Source: Rhizobium sp. ICMP 5592
Lineage (GTDB): Bacteria > Pseudomonadota > Alphaproteobacteria > Rhizobiales > Rhizobiaceae
NCBI RefSeq assembly: GCF_009498525.1
Contig: NZ_QSNT01000005.1
Location: forward strand, 64,718-128,717
DNA length: 64,000 nt
Direction: 5' to 3'
A program made the position numbers and the translations under genes. Of this stretch, positions 33,206 to 41,298 are shown in pieces. A model generated the notes under the pieces. The model did no database searches and was not told the DNA's origin. It was given only the letters and a program-made list of their open reading frames with translations. The stretch's first letter is position 1, and each line of letters begins with the position of its first letter.

Positions 33206-34417
33206 TTAGGCCACAGCCCTTGCCAGCGCACAGCGCGACCAGAGTGCGTGCAATGCTCCAACCAGATGCTCGATATCGGCGTCGGAATGCAGCGGCGTCG
33301 GCGTGATGCGCAGGCGCTCGGTCTTCTTCGGCACGGTCGGATAGTTGATCGGCTGGACGTAGACGCCGTTGTCGAGCAGAAGATCGGAGATCCACTTGCA
33401 CTTGGCGGCATCACCGACCAACACGGGCACGACATGGCTCGGATTCGGCATATGCGGAATACCGGCGGCATCGAGCTGGGTGCGCAGCCGGCGGACACGG
33501 TCCTGATGGCGGGCGCGCTCGAACTGGCTGACCTTCAGATGCTGGATCGAGGCGACGGCGCCGGCCGCAAGCGACGGCGGCAGCGATGTCGTGAAGATGA
33601 AGCCGGACGAGAAGGAGCGGATGTAATCGCACAATGCAGTCGACGCAGCGATATAGCCGCCCATGACGCCAAATGCCTTGCCAAGCGTGCCTTCGATCAC
33701 CGTCAACCGGCCCATCAGTCCCTCGCGCTCGGCAATGCCGCCGCCGCGCGGGCCATACATACCGACGGCGTGCACTTCGTCGAGATAGGTCATGGCGCCG
33801 TATTTGTCGGCGAGATCGCAGATTTCCTTGATCGGAGCGATGTCGCCATCCATCGAATAGACGCTCTCGAAAGCGATCAGCTTCGGCGCCTTTGGATCGG
33901 CGGCCTTGAGCTTGGCTTCGAGATCATGAAGGTCGTTATGCTTCCAGATGACCTTGCCGCATTTCGCGTGGCGGATACCCTCGATCATCGACGCATGGTT
34001 CAGCGCGTCGGAGAAGATGATCAGGCCCGGAATGCGCGCGCCGAGCGTGCCGAGCGTCGCCCAGTTGGAGATATAGCCTGATGTGAAGATCAGAGCGGCT
34101 TCCTTGCCGTGCAGATCGGCAAGCTCCTGCTCGAGCATGACATGATAGTGGTTGGTGCCAGAAATATTCCGGGTGCCTCCCGCACCCGCGCCACAGTGAT
34201 CGATGGCCTCTTTCATCGCCTCGATCACTTTCGGATGCTGGCCCATGCCGAGATAGTCGTTGGAGCACCAGACCGTCACTTCCTGCGGGCCGTTGGGCGT
34301 ATGCCGCGTCGCGCGCGGAAAGCTGCCGCGATGACGCTCCAGATCGGCGAACACGCGGTAGCGGCCTTCTTTGTGCAGCCCGTCCAGCTCACCCTTAAAG
34401 AATGCTTCGAAATCCAT
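33206..34417 (-). CDS. hemA: 5-aminolevulinate synthase (Shemin pathway)
   Basis: A 403-residue PLP enzyme that condenses glycine and succinyl-CoA to 5-aminolevulinate, the first step of heme and cobalamin synthesis in alphaproteobacteria. Signatures are VWCSNDYLGMGQHPKVIEAM, GTRNISGTNHYHVMLEQELADLHGKEAALIFTSGYISNWATLG, YLDEVHAVGMYGPRGGG and the PLP lysine in IEGTLGKAFGVMGGYIA. I choose the ATG at 34417 (MDFEAFFKGEL), which has GGAG six bases upstream. In-frame ATGs at 34420 and 34435 are possible, and a frame open to 34609 is not conserved. It supplies heme and tetrapyrrole for the CobST cobalt chelatase pathway. Confidence 0.96.
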   Translation of the reverse strand: MDFEAFFKGELDGLHKEGRYRVFADLERHRGSFPRATRHTPNGPQEVTVWCSNDYLGMGQHPKVIEAMKEAIDHCGAGAGGTRNISGTNHYHVMLEQELADLHGKEAALIFTSGYISNWATLGTLGARIPGLIIFSDALNHASMIEGIRHAKCGKVIWKHNDLHDLEAKLKAADPKAPKLIAFESVYSMDGDIAPIKEICDLADKYGAMTYLDEVHAVGMYGPRGGGIAEREGLMGRLTVIEGTLGKAFGVMGGYIAASTALCDYIRSFSSGFIFTTSLPPSLAAGAVASIQHLKVSQFERARHQDRVRRLRTQLDAAGIPHMPNPSHVVPVLVGDAAKCKWISDLLLDNGVYVQPINYPTVPKKTERLRITPTPLHSDADIEHLVGALHALWSRCALARAVA

Positions 34418-34570
34418 CATCTGCTCCAGAACCATGCAACCGTTTTTCCTGAATGCCGGTTCGCACGTCAACCCCTCCGCGCCGCTTTCACGCCCCACTG
34501 CGGCAAATCGCCCATAATTTTGAACAATTCTAGACAAGGAATAGATAATCACGACGAATTGACAATTAAA

Positions 34571-34621
34571 CCCAGGCCCCGCAGGGGCGTAAACCGGAGC
34601 GACGATCAACCCGCCGCTCCG
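34571..34621 (-). terminator. Tandem hairpins downstream of coxSLM
   Basis: Reading on the minus strand after the coxM stop, CGGAGCG/CGCTCCG (34615-34621 with 34595-34601) is followed by GCCCC-TGC-GGGGC (34576-34588) and then a weak T-containing tail. The pair lies between coxM and hemA, so it probably separates the cox operon transcript from hemA. The lack of a strong T-run leaves it uncertain. Confidence 0.4.
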
Positions 34622-34638
34622 ACATTTTGCGTGGCGAT

Positions 34639-35433
34639 CTATGCCGCCGCCACGGCGCGCTTCGCCATGACCTTGACCAGATTGGCGCGGTATTCGGCGG
34701 TGGCATGCAGGTCGGACATCAGCGCCGAGGAATCGACGGTTGCATTGGCAACCGCATCCGGCGCCCAGTTCGCCGCCAATGCCTGTTCCATGCCGACATG
34801 GCGGAACACGCCGTCCGCCCCCGCGCCGGTAACCGCGACCCGAGCTCCACCCGCTCCCTTGGCGACGAAGACGCCGGTCATGGCGTAGCGCGAGGCCGGA
34901 TTGGGGAATTTGGCATAACCCGCCTTCTCCGGCGCCTCGAAGGTGATGGCGGTGATCAGCTCGCCATCTTCCAGCGCCGTCTCGAACAGGCCGGTGAAGA
35001 AATCATCGGCCGCAATCTGCCGCTTATCGGTGACGATGGTGGCATTAAGCGCCAGCATGGCCGAGGGATAGTCCGCCGCCGGATCATTGTTGGCGACCGA
35101 ACCGCCGATCGTGCCCATATGGCGAACATGCGGATCGCCGATCATGCCAGCGAGATCTGAGAGCGCTGGACAGACGGCACGGATTGCCGCCGAGGCGGCA
35201 ACCTCCGCATGCGTCGCCGCCGCCCCGATCGTCACCCTACGGCCGTCGACGCGGATGCCCTTCAGCGACGGAATGTGCCGGAGATCGACGAGATCGCTCG
35301 GCGAGGCCAGACGTTGCTTCATGGTGGCGATCAGCGTCATGCCGCCGGAGACATATTTGCCCTCGTCGGCGCCCGACAGAAGCTTGACGGCTTCGTCGAC
35401 CGAGGAGGCGCGGTGATAGTTGGTTGCATACAT
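34639..35433 (-). CDS. coxM: CO dehydrogenase-like FAD subunit (CoxM)
   Basis: A 264-residue FAD-binding medium subunit of a molybdenum hydroxylase. KYVSGGMTLIATMKQRLASPSDLVDL is the first FAD-binding block. GTIGGSVANNDPAADYPSAMLALNA is the second, with the conserved GGSxANNDPA. The C-terminal CO_deh_flav_C domain (AGYAKFPNPASRYAMTGVFVA) follows. FAD here takes electrons from the iron-sulfur subunit. It is the last gene of coxS-coxL-coxM, 18 bp after coxL. The S-L-M order is that of form II operons. Confidence 0.9.
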   Translation of the reverse strand: MYATNYHRASSVDEAVKLLSGADEGKYVSGGMTLIATMKQRLASPSDLVDLRHIPSLKGIRVDGRRVTIGAAATHAEVAASAAIRAVCPALSDLAGMIGDPHVRHMGTIGGSVANNDPAADYPSAMLALNATIVTDKRQIAADDFFTGLFETALEDGELITAITFEAPEKAGYAKFPNPASRYAMTGVFVAKGAGGARVAVTGAGADGVFRHVGMEQALAANWAPDAVANATVDSSALMSDLHATAEYRANLVKVMAKRAVAAA

Positions 35434-35451
35434 GGCTTTCTCCTCCTCTTC

Positions 35452-37797
35452 TCAGGCCACGGCCCGGGCGGCTTCCCATACCTTCAGCGGCGTGGCCGGC
35501 ATGGTAAGCGCGTTGTTACCGATCGCATCCGTGATGGCATTGATCACCGCCGGCGGCGAACCGATGGCACCCGCCTCACCGCAGCCCTTCAGGCCCAGAG
35601 GATTGCTCGGGCTTGGCGTGCATTGATGCGAAATATTAAAGGACGGTAGATCATCGGCGCGCGGCATGGTGTAGTCCATGAAGCTCGCCGTCAGCAGCTG
35701 GCCGTTCTCGTCGTAATGCACGCCCTCGAGCAGCGCCTGGCCGATCCCCTGCGCGATGCCGCCATGCACCTGTCCCTCGACGATCATCGGATTGATGATA
35801 TTGCCGAAATCGTCAGCCGCAACGAACTGGATGATCTCGGTCCTGCCGGTTTCCGGATCGACCTCGACTTCGCAGATGTAGCAGCCGGCGGGGAAGGTAA
35901 AATTGGCCGGATCGTAGAAAGCGGTTTCCTTCAGGCCCGGCTCCATGCCGGCAGGCAGGTTGTGCGCCGTATAGGCCGACAGCGCCACCTGAAACCACGG
36001 CAGCGACTTGTCGGTGCCGGCGACTTTGACATTGCCGTCCCCAATGACGATATCGCTTTCGTCGGCTTCCATCAGATGGGCGGCGATCTTCTTTGCCTTG
36101 GCCTCCACCTTGTCGAGCGCCTTGACCACGGCCGACATGCCGACGGCACCGGAGCGCGAGCCGTAGGTGCCCATGCCCATCTGAACCTTGTCGGTGTCAC
36201 CATGCACGATCGAGACGCTCTCGATCGGCACGCCGAGCCGGTCGGCGACGAGCTGCGCGAAGGTGGTTTCGTGACCCTGGCCATGGCTGTGCGAGCCGGT
36301 GAGCACCTCGATGGTGCCGACCGCGTTGACGCGCACCTCTGCCGATTCCCAGAGACCGACGCCGGCGCCGAGCGCGCCGACGGCTTGAGACGGCGCGAGA
36401 CCACAGGCCTCGATATAACAGCTCATGCCGATGCCGCGCTTCATACCGCGCGCCGCCGCCTCCGCCTTGCGGGCCGGGAAGCCGTTCCAGTCCGCCTGTT
36501 GCATGGCGGCATTCAATGAGGCCTCGTAGTCGCCGGCGTCATAGTTCATGATGACCGGCGTCTGGTGCGGGAAGGAGCGGATGAAATTGACACGCCGCAG
36601 TTCCGCCGGCGAAATGCCGAGCTCGCGCGCCGCCGTTTCCATGGTACGTTCGAGAAGATAGGTCGCTTCCGGACGCCCCGCGCCGCGATAGGCATCGACC
36701 GGCACCGTATTGGTATAGACGGTGCGGACATTGGCATGGATCGCCGGGATCGCATATTGGCCCGACAACAGCGTCGCGTAGAGATAGGTCGGCACGCAGG
36801 AGGAGAAGAGCGACATATAGGCGCCGAGATTGGCGATGGTGTCGACCTTCAACCCGATGATCCGGTGCTCGGCATCGAAGGCCATCTTCACCGTGGAGAC
36901 ATGGTCGCGGCCATGAGCATCAGTGAGGAAAGCCTCGGTGCGGTCAGCCGTCCATTTGACCGGAACGCCGGTTTTCTTCGAGGCCCAGAGACAGACGATC
37001 TCCTCCGGATAGATATAGATCTTCGAGCCGAAGCCGCCACCGACATCGGGCGCAATCACCCGCAGCTTGTTTTCCGGCGCAACATTGTAGAAGGCACTCA
37101 TCACCAACCGCGCCACATGCGGGTTCTGGCTGGTGGTGTAGCAGGTATAGTGATCCTCGGCGGAATCGTAGATGCCAAGCGTTGCGCGCGGCTCCATCGC
37201 GTTCGGCGAAAGCCGGTTGTTGTGGATTTCGATCTCGGTGACATGCACCGCAGTGGCAATCGCACTGTCAGTCGCGGCGCCATCGCCGAGTTCCCAGTCG
37301 AAGATCAGATTGCCTGCCGCCTCGGGGTGAATCTGCGGTGCATCGAGCTTCAGCGCCTCGACCGCCTCAACGACGGCGGGAAGCTCGTCATAATCCACCA
37401 CCACAGCCTCTGCCGCGTCGCGGGCCTCGCCGAGACTATCGGCAACCACGATCGCCACGGCGTCGCCGACATAGCGCACGGTATCGACCGCCAGCGGCCG
37501 CCATGCGCCCATCTTCATCGGCGAGCCATCCTTGGAATGGATCATCCAACCGCAGATCAGGTTGCCGATGCCATCGGCAAGCAATTGCTTACCGTCCAGC
37601 ACCCCGATTACGCCCGGCATGGCCAGTGCCGCTGACGTGTCGAGGCCGGTAATCTTCGCATGTGCGTGCGGGCTGCGAACGAAATAGGCGTATTTCATGC
37701 CCGGCGTCACCATATCGTCGGTGTAGCGCCCCTTGCCCGTCAGAAATCGTTTGTCTTCCTTGCGCGTGACGCGCGCACCAATGCCTTCAACGCCCAT
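35452..37797 (-). CDS. coxL: Form II CO dehydrogenase-like molybdopterin large subunit (CoxL)
   Basis: A 781-residue molybdopterin-cytosine-dinucleotide-binding subunit. It starts VGEGIGARVTRKEDKRFLTGKGRYTDD after an ATG with GGAGG five bases upstream. The residue 369-375 motif is AYRGAGR, the form II signature, rather than AYxCSFR of true aerobic CO dehydrogenase (form I). Other blocks are DVGGGFGSK, HGQGHETTFAQLVADRLGV and the catalytic-Glu region LKGCGEAGAIGSPPAVINAI. Substrates of form II enzymes are mostly unknown. The open frame continues far upstream through coxS in another frame, but that extension is not real. Confidence 0.93.
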   Translation of the reverse strand: MGVEGIGARVTRKEDKRFLTGKGRYTDDMVTPGMKYAYFVRSPHAHAKITGLDTSAALAMPGVIGVLDGKQLLADGIGNLICGWMIHSKDGSPMKMGAWRPLAVDTVRYVGDAVAIVVADSLGEARDAAEAVVVDYDELPAVVEAVEALKLDAPQIHPEAAGNLIFDWELGDGAATDSAIATAVHVTEIEIHNNRLSPNAMEPRATLGIYDSAEDHYTCYTTSQNPHVARLVMSAFYNVAPENKLRVIAPDVGGGFGSKIYIYPEEIVCLWASKKTGVPVKWTADRTEAFLTDAHGRDHVSTVKMAFDAEHRIIGLKVDTIANLGAYMSLFSSCVPTYLYATLLSGQYAIPAIHANVRTVYTNTVPVDAYRGAGRPEATYLLERTMETAARELGISPAELRRVNFIRSFPHQTPVIMNYDAGDYEASLNAAMQQADWNGFPARKAEAAARGMKRGIGMSCYIEACGLAPSQAVGALGAGVGLWESAEVRVNAVGTIEVLTGSHSHGQGHETTFAQLVADRLGVPIESVSIVHGDTDKVQMGMGTYGSRSGAVGMSAVVKALDKVEAKAKKIAAHLMEADESDIVIGDGNVKVAGTDKSLPWFQVALSAYTAHNLPAGMEPGLKETAFYDPANFTFPAGCYICEVEVDPETGRTEIIQFVAADDFGNIINPMIVEGQVHGGIAQGIGQALLEGVHYDENGQLLTASFMDYTMPRADDLPSFNISHQCTPSPSNPLGLKGCGEAGAIGSPPAVINAITDAIGNNALTMPATPLKVWEAARAVA

Positions 37798-37880
37798 GAT
37801 ATCCTCCCATTGGGGTTCCGGGCCTGGCAATCCGCCAAGATAACAGCCGTTGGCGTTCGCCAGACAGTCTCGGTGAAATC

Positions 37881-38369
37881 TTACTCGGCCGCCTGCTGGG
37901 CGGCGTGCATTTCGGCATTGGCGGCAAGGACCGCCTGGACGATATTGTGATAGCCGGTGCAACGACAGATATTGCCTTCCAGCTCGGTCCGCACCGTCTT
38001 TTCGTCGAGCGCGCCGCCGTGACGATTGATCATGTCGACCGCCGTCATCACCATGCCGGGCGTACAGAAGCCGCATTGCAGGCCGTGATGTTCCTTGAAG
38101 GCGGCCTGAACGGGATGCAGCTCGCCATTGGCGGCCAAGCCCTCGATGGTTGTGATCGCCGAGCCGGACGCCTGCACGGCGAGGATCGAACAGCTTTTGA
38201 CCGATTTTCCGTCCATATGAACCACGCAGGCACCGCACTGGCTGGTGTCGCAGCCGACATGGGTTCCCGTCAGGCCAAGCTTTTCCCGGATGAAATGGAC
38301 AAGCAGTGTGCGCTCCTCGCACTCGCCGCCGACCGTCCGGCCGTTCACCGTCAAAGTCACCTTTGCCAT
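37881..38369 (-). CDS. coxS: CO dehydrogenase-like [2Fe-2S] small subunit (CoxS)
   Basis: A 162-residue protein with two [2Fe-2S] centres. The plant-type cluster uses Cys40, Cys45, Cys48 and Cys60 (GCDTSQCGAC). The second cluster uses Cys99, Cys102, Cys135 and Cys137 (CGFCTPG, NICRCTG). It relays electrons from the molybdenum centre of CoxL to FAD in CoxM. The ATG at 38369 has GGAGGA upstream and starts the typical KVTLTVNGR strand; an in-frame start at 38381 is less likely. It is the first gene of the operon. An AT-rich segment upstream (about 38440-38570) probably holds the promoter. Confidence 0.93.
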   Translation of the reverse strand: MAKVTLTVNGRTVGGECEERTLLVHFIREKLGLTGTHVGCDTSQCGACVVHMDGKSVKSCSILAVQASGSAITTIEGLAANGELHPVQAAFKEHHGLQCGFCTPGMVMTAVDMINRHGGALDEKTVRTELEGNICRCTGYHNIVQAVLAANAEMHAAQQAAE

Positions 38370-38665
38370 ATTTTCCTCCATGCCTCTCCTCCAGAGGCAA
38401 TTGCCATCATTTGACTTTTTTGAGGTACGATCAACCTCTACTTTAGAACGAGCGCGGATTTTCCCTCATGCAAATTTATTTTGCTTATCTACTGTAGTTT
38501 CATCTATTTTAGAATAAAACAAAATAAAGATACCCGATGGACAATCATATTTTACGCGATATTTCTTCGTAGCTGCAGGACCGTAAGGACAGCCCATCGT
38601 GGTGGAGCTGAAGAATGGGACGACGTTGGCCGGGGGTCCGGCTTAACTAACGTTGGAGAGAGTGA

Positions 38666-38983
38666 ATGAAGAAAGTTCTTATGCTCGCATTGGTCGGCTT
38701 GTCGATCGCAAGCTGCACCCCGACTGAACAGGGCGCCGGCATCGGCGCGGCATCCGGCGCCATCATTGGCGGCGCGGTGACCGGCAACGTCCGCGGCGCA
38801 GCCGTCGGCGCCGCGATTGGTGGCGTTTCCGGCGCTGTTATCGGCAGCGTCGCCGAACAGCCCGGCCAGTGCTACTACCGCGACCGCTACGGCCGTCGTT
38901 ACATCGATAATTGCCCACGCGGCGGCTACCGTGACGATGGTGGCTATCGTGGCGGTTACGGCGGCTACAACAGCGGCTACTGA
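38666..38983 (+). CDS. Glycine-zipper lipoprotein
   Basis: A 105-residue small envelope protein. The lipobox VGLSIASC puts the lipidated Cys at residue 17. GAGIGAASGAIIGGAVTGNVRGAAVGAAIGGVSGAVIGSVA is a glycine-zipper domain (YMGG/Gly-zipper type) that often spans or clusters in the outer membrane. The tail is rich in Arg, Tyr and Gly (YRDRYGRRYIDNC, GGYRGGYGGYNSGY). The function is unknown. GGAGAG lies eight bases upstream, and a strong terminator lies 23 bp downstream. Confidence 0.87.
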   Translation: MKKVLMLALVGLSIASCTPTEQGAGIGAASGAIIGGAVTGNVRGAAVGAAIGGVSGAVIGSVAEQPGQCYYRDRYGRRYIDNCPRGGYRDDGGYRGGYGGYNSGY

Positions 38984-39006
38984 TCGATTGCAGATCGAGA
39001 TATCGG

Positions 39007-39036
39007 AGCCCCGGACCTTGCGTCCGGGGCTTTTTC
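39007..39036 (+). terminator. Intrinsic terminator of the glycine-zipper gene
   Basis: AGCCCCGGA (39007-39015) pairs perfectly with TCCGGGGCT (39023-39031), followed by TTTTTC. A 9-bp GC-rich stem with a T-tail, 23 bp after the stop, is a textbook terminator. Confidence 0.88.
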
Positions 39037-39147
39037 TTGTCAATCGCCGGCAAAATGCGATCTCGATTTCAATGCTGGGTCGAAAGCACGGAACGCAAAA
39101 GTAACAGCCGCCACTCGCCCTGCGCAAACCGCCGCGATTACCCTAAG

Positions 39148-39170
39148 TCCCGGACGAAAATCCGGGATTC
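39148..39170. terminator. Second hairpin before tamA
   Basis: TCCCGGA (39148-39154) and TCCGGGA (39161-39167) form a 7-bp stem with a CGAAAA loop, then TTCTTCATTTT. It may back up the terminator about 110 bp upstream or lie in the tamA leader. Confidence 0.45.
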
Positions 39171-39310
39171 TTCATTTTCCCAGCCGTCTTTTGCAGGTTT
39201 TAGAGTCTAAAAAAGGTACACCTGAGGGAGTTTTGTCTCTATGGTGCCCCCGCGTTAACCCGGGGGAAATACCAAACTGAGTAAGTTCTCATATAACCGT
39301 AAAGCGGCGT

Positions 39311-41236
39311 ATGCGTAAAAGAACTGGCCCGAGAAAGAGTATTGCGTATCGGCGAGCAAGCACCGTAATGGCGGTTGCGGCAACACTTGCGCTCGCCCCG
39401 CTCTGTGCCAAGAATGCCTTTGCTTTCAAACTGTTCGGCATGACCCTCTGGGGCGAGGACGACACGACGGATCAGGTTTCCGATCCCGTCCGCTACACGG
39501 TCGATCTGAAGACCGACAATCTCGACAAGGACCTCAAGAAATCCCTGACCGACACGTCGATGCTGGTTGCCGACAAGAAGAAGCCGGTTTCCGGCGACCT
39601 CGGCGTCGTCATCAAGGCGCGCGACGATCGCGACCGGCTGATCGCCAGCCTCTATGAAAAAGCCCGTTACGGCGCCGTGGTCACCATCACCGTGAACGGC
39701 ACCAATCTGGATGCCCTGCCGCCGAACCCGACCTTCAGCCGCGCAAAGCCCGTTGACGTCACCATCAGCGTCGATCCCGGCCCGCTCTTCAAACTCGGCA
39801 AGGTCAATCTGCTGAGCGACGCGGCCGACCGCAACGTCGCGCAATACGGACTCGTGCCCGGCGGTGATGCCGGCTCGCTGACTATTATCAAGGCGGGCGA
39901 CAAGATCGTCGCCGACCTCAAGAATGAGGGCCACCCGCTCGCCAAACTGGAGAGACGTGACGTCGTCGCCGATCACGCGACCCGCACGGTCGAGGTGACC
40001 CTGAAGGTCGACAGCGGCCCGATCGCGCCCTTCGGCAATGTCGGCGTCACCGGTCAGAAGTCGGTCGATCCGGATTTCATCAAGCGCTACGCCCGCATCA
40101 ACGAGGGCAGGCCCTATTCGCCGGACGAATTGAAGAAGGCCTCCGACCGGCTGCGCAAGCTCGGCGTCTTTTCCAGCGTCACCATCCGCGAGGCCGAGAA
40201 GCTCGCGCCGGACGGCAGCATTCCCATGACCATCGAGGTATCGGAAGGCAAGCAGCGCTATTTCGGCGTCGGCGCGCAATATTCCACCATCGACGGCTTC
40301 GGCCTGCAGGGCTATTGGGGTCACCGCAACCTGACCGGCCGCGCGGATTCGCTGCGCATCGAGGGATCGGTCTCCCGACTCGGCGAAACCACCGATGTCG
40401 GCCAGCTCGACTATAGCGCCGGCATTACCTACGTGAGGCCCGCAACCCTCTATCCCTCGGCAACCTTCACCGCCGGCCTGAAGATGCAGAGCCTGCATCC
40501 GGACGCCTATGATGCCGATACCGCCACCGCAAGCGCCGGTCTTGCCTATGAGCTGTCCGATCAGGACACCGTCTCCGCCGGCGGCGAAGTGTCCTATGAG
40601 CAGGACAGCACTGACGCCTATGGCGATCAAAACTATCTGACGGTGGCGATCCCGCTCGAATATATCCGGGACACACGCGACAACAAGCTGGACCCGACCG
40701 AGGGCTACCGCGCCTCAATCAGCGCCAAGCCGAGCTATGAAGCCATGGGTGGCTCGGTGTTCAGCTCCTTCGAGGGTTCGATCTCCGGCTATCAGGGCGT
40801 CGGCGCCAACAACAATGTCGTCTTCGCCGGCAAGCTTGCCCTCGGCTCGCTCATCGGAGCCAACAGCATCGAGGACATTCCGGCGACACGGCGCTTCTAT
40901 GCCGGCGGCGGCGGCTCGGTGCGCGGCTATGCCTATCAGGAAATCACACCCTATAACTCCAATGGCGATGCGCTCGGCGGCCGTTCCTATGGAACAGCCT
41001 CTTTCGAAGCCCGCATCAAGATCACCGACACGATCGGCATCGTACCCTTCGTCGACATGGGCAGCGTCACCGACAGCGCTTTTCCCGACTTTTCCGATCT
41101 TCGCATTGGCGCCGGCGTCGGTGTGCGCTACGCTACGCCCTTCGGCCCCATCCGGCTCGATGTCGCCGTCCCCCTGAAGAAATATCCGGATGGCACGGCA
41201 TACGGCATATATGCCGGCATCGGCCAATCCTTCTGA
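39311..41236 (+). CDS. tamA: Autotransporter assembly factor TamA (Omp85 family)
   Basis: A 641-residue outer-membrane protein. The signal sequence (about residues 1-38, with a basic N region and AVAATLALAPLCAKNAFA) is followed by POTRA domains (VTITVNGTNLDALPPNPTF and IAPFGNVGVTGQKSVDPDFIKRYARINEGRPYSPDELKKASDRL). A C-terminal 16-stranded barrel (Bac_surface_Ag) ends in F. RRFYAGGGGSVRGYAYQEITP is the Omp85 loop with the VRGY signature. TamA works with TamB in outer-membrane protein and lipid transport. The ATG has no obvious ribosome binding site. tamB follows 62 bp downstream. Confidence 0.92.
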   Translation: MRKRTGPRKSIAYRRASTVMAVAATLALAPLCAKNAFAFKLFGMTLWGEDDTTDQVSDPVRYTVDLKTDNLDKDLKKSLTDTSMLVADKKKPVSGDLGVVIKARDDRDRLIASLYEKARYGAVVTITVNGTNLDALPPNPTFSRAKPVDVTISVDPGPLFKLGKVNLLSDAADRNVAQYGLVPGGDAGSLTIIKAGDKIVADLKNEGHPLAKLERRDVVADHATRTVEVTLKVDSGPIAPFGNVGVTGQKSVDPDFIKRYARINEGRPYSPDELKKASDRLRKLGVFSSVTIREAEKLAPDGSIPMTIEVSEGKQRYFGVGAQYSTIDGFGLQGYWGHRNLTGRADSLRIEGSVSRLGETTDVGQLDYSAGITYVRPATLYPSATFTAGLKMQSLHPDAYDADTATASAGLAYELSDQDTVSAGGEVSYEQDSTDAYGDQNYLTVAIPLEYIRDTRDNKLDPTEGYRASISAKPSYEAMGGSVFSSFEGSISGYQGVGANNNVVFAGKLALGSLIGANSIEDIPATRRFYAGGGGSVRGYAYQEITPYNSNGDALGGRSYGTASFEARIKITDTIGIVPFVDMGSVTDSAFPDFSDLRIGAGVGVRYATPFGPIRLDVAVPLKKYPDGTAYGIYAGIGQSF

Positions 41237-41298
41237 CCGGCCGTACGATCGGAGACGGTTCAGCACGCGGTTACAAAATTGAGGTTACTGTCGCTCTC

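Noticed and set aside
37798..38400. N-terminal extension of coxL reading through the coxS region
   Set aside because: The extension is out of frame with coxS, has no homology features and starts far from any ribosome binding site. The ATG at 37797 with GGAGG is clearly the true start.
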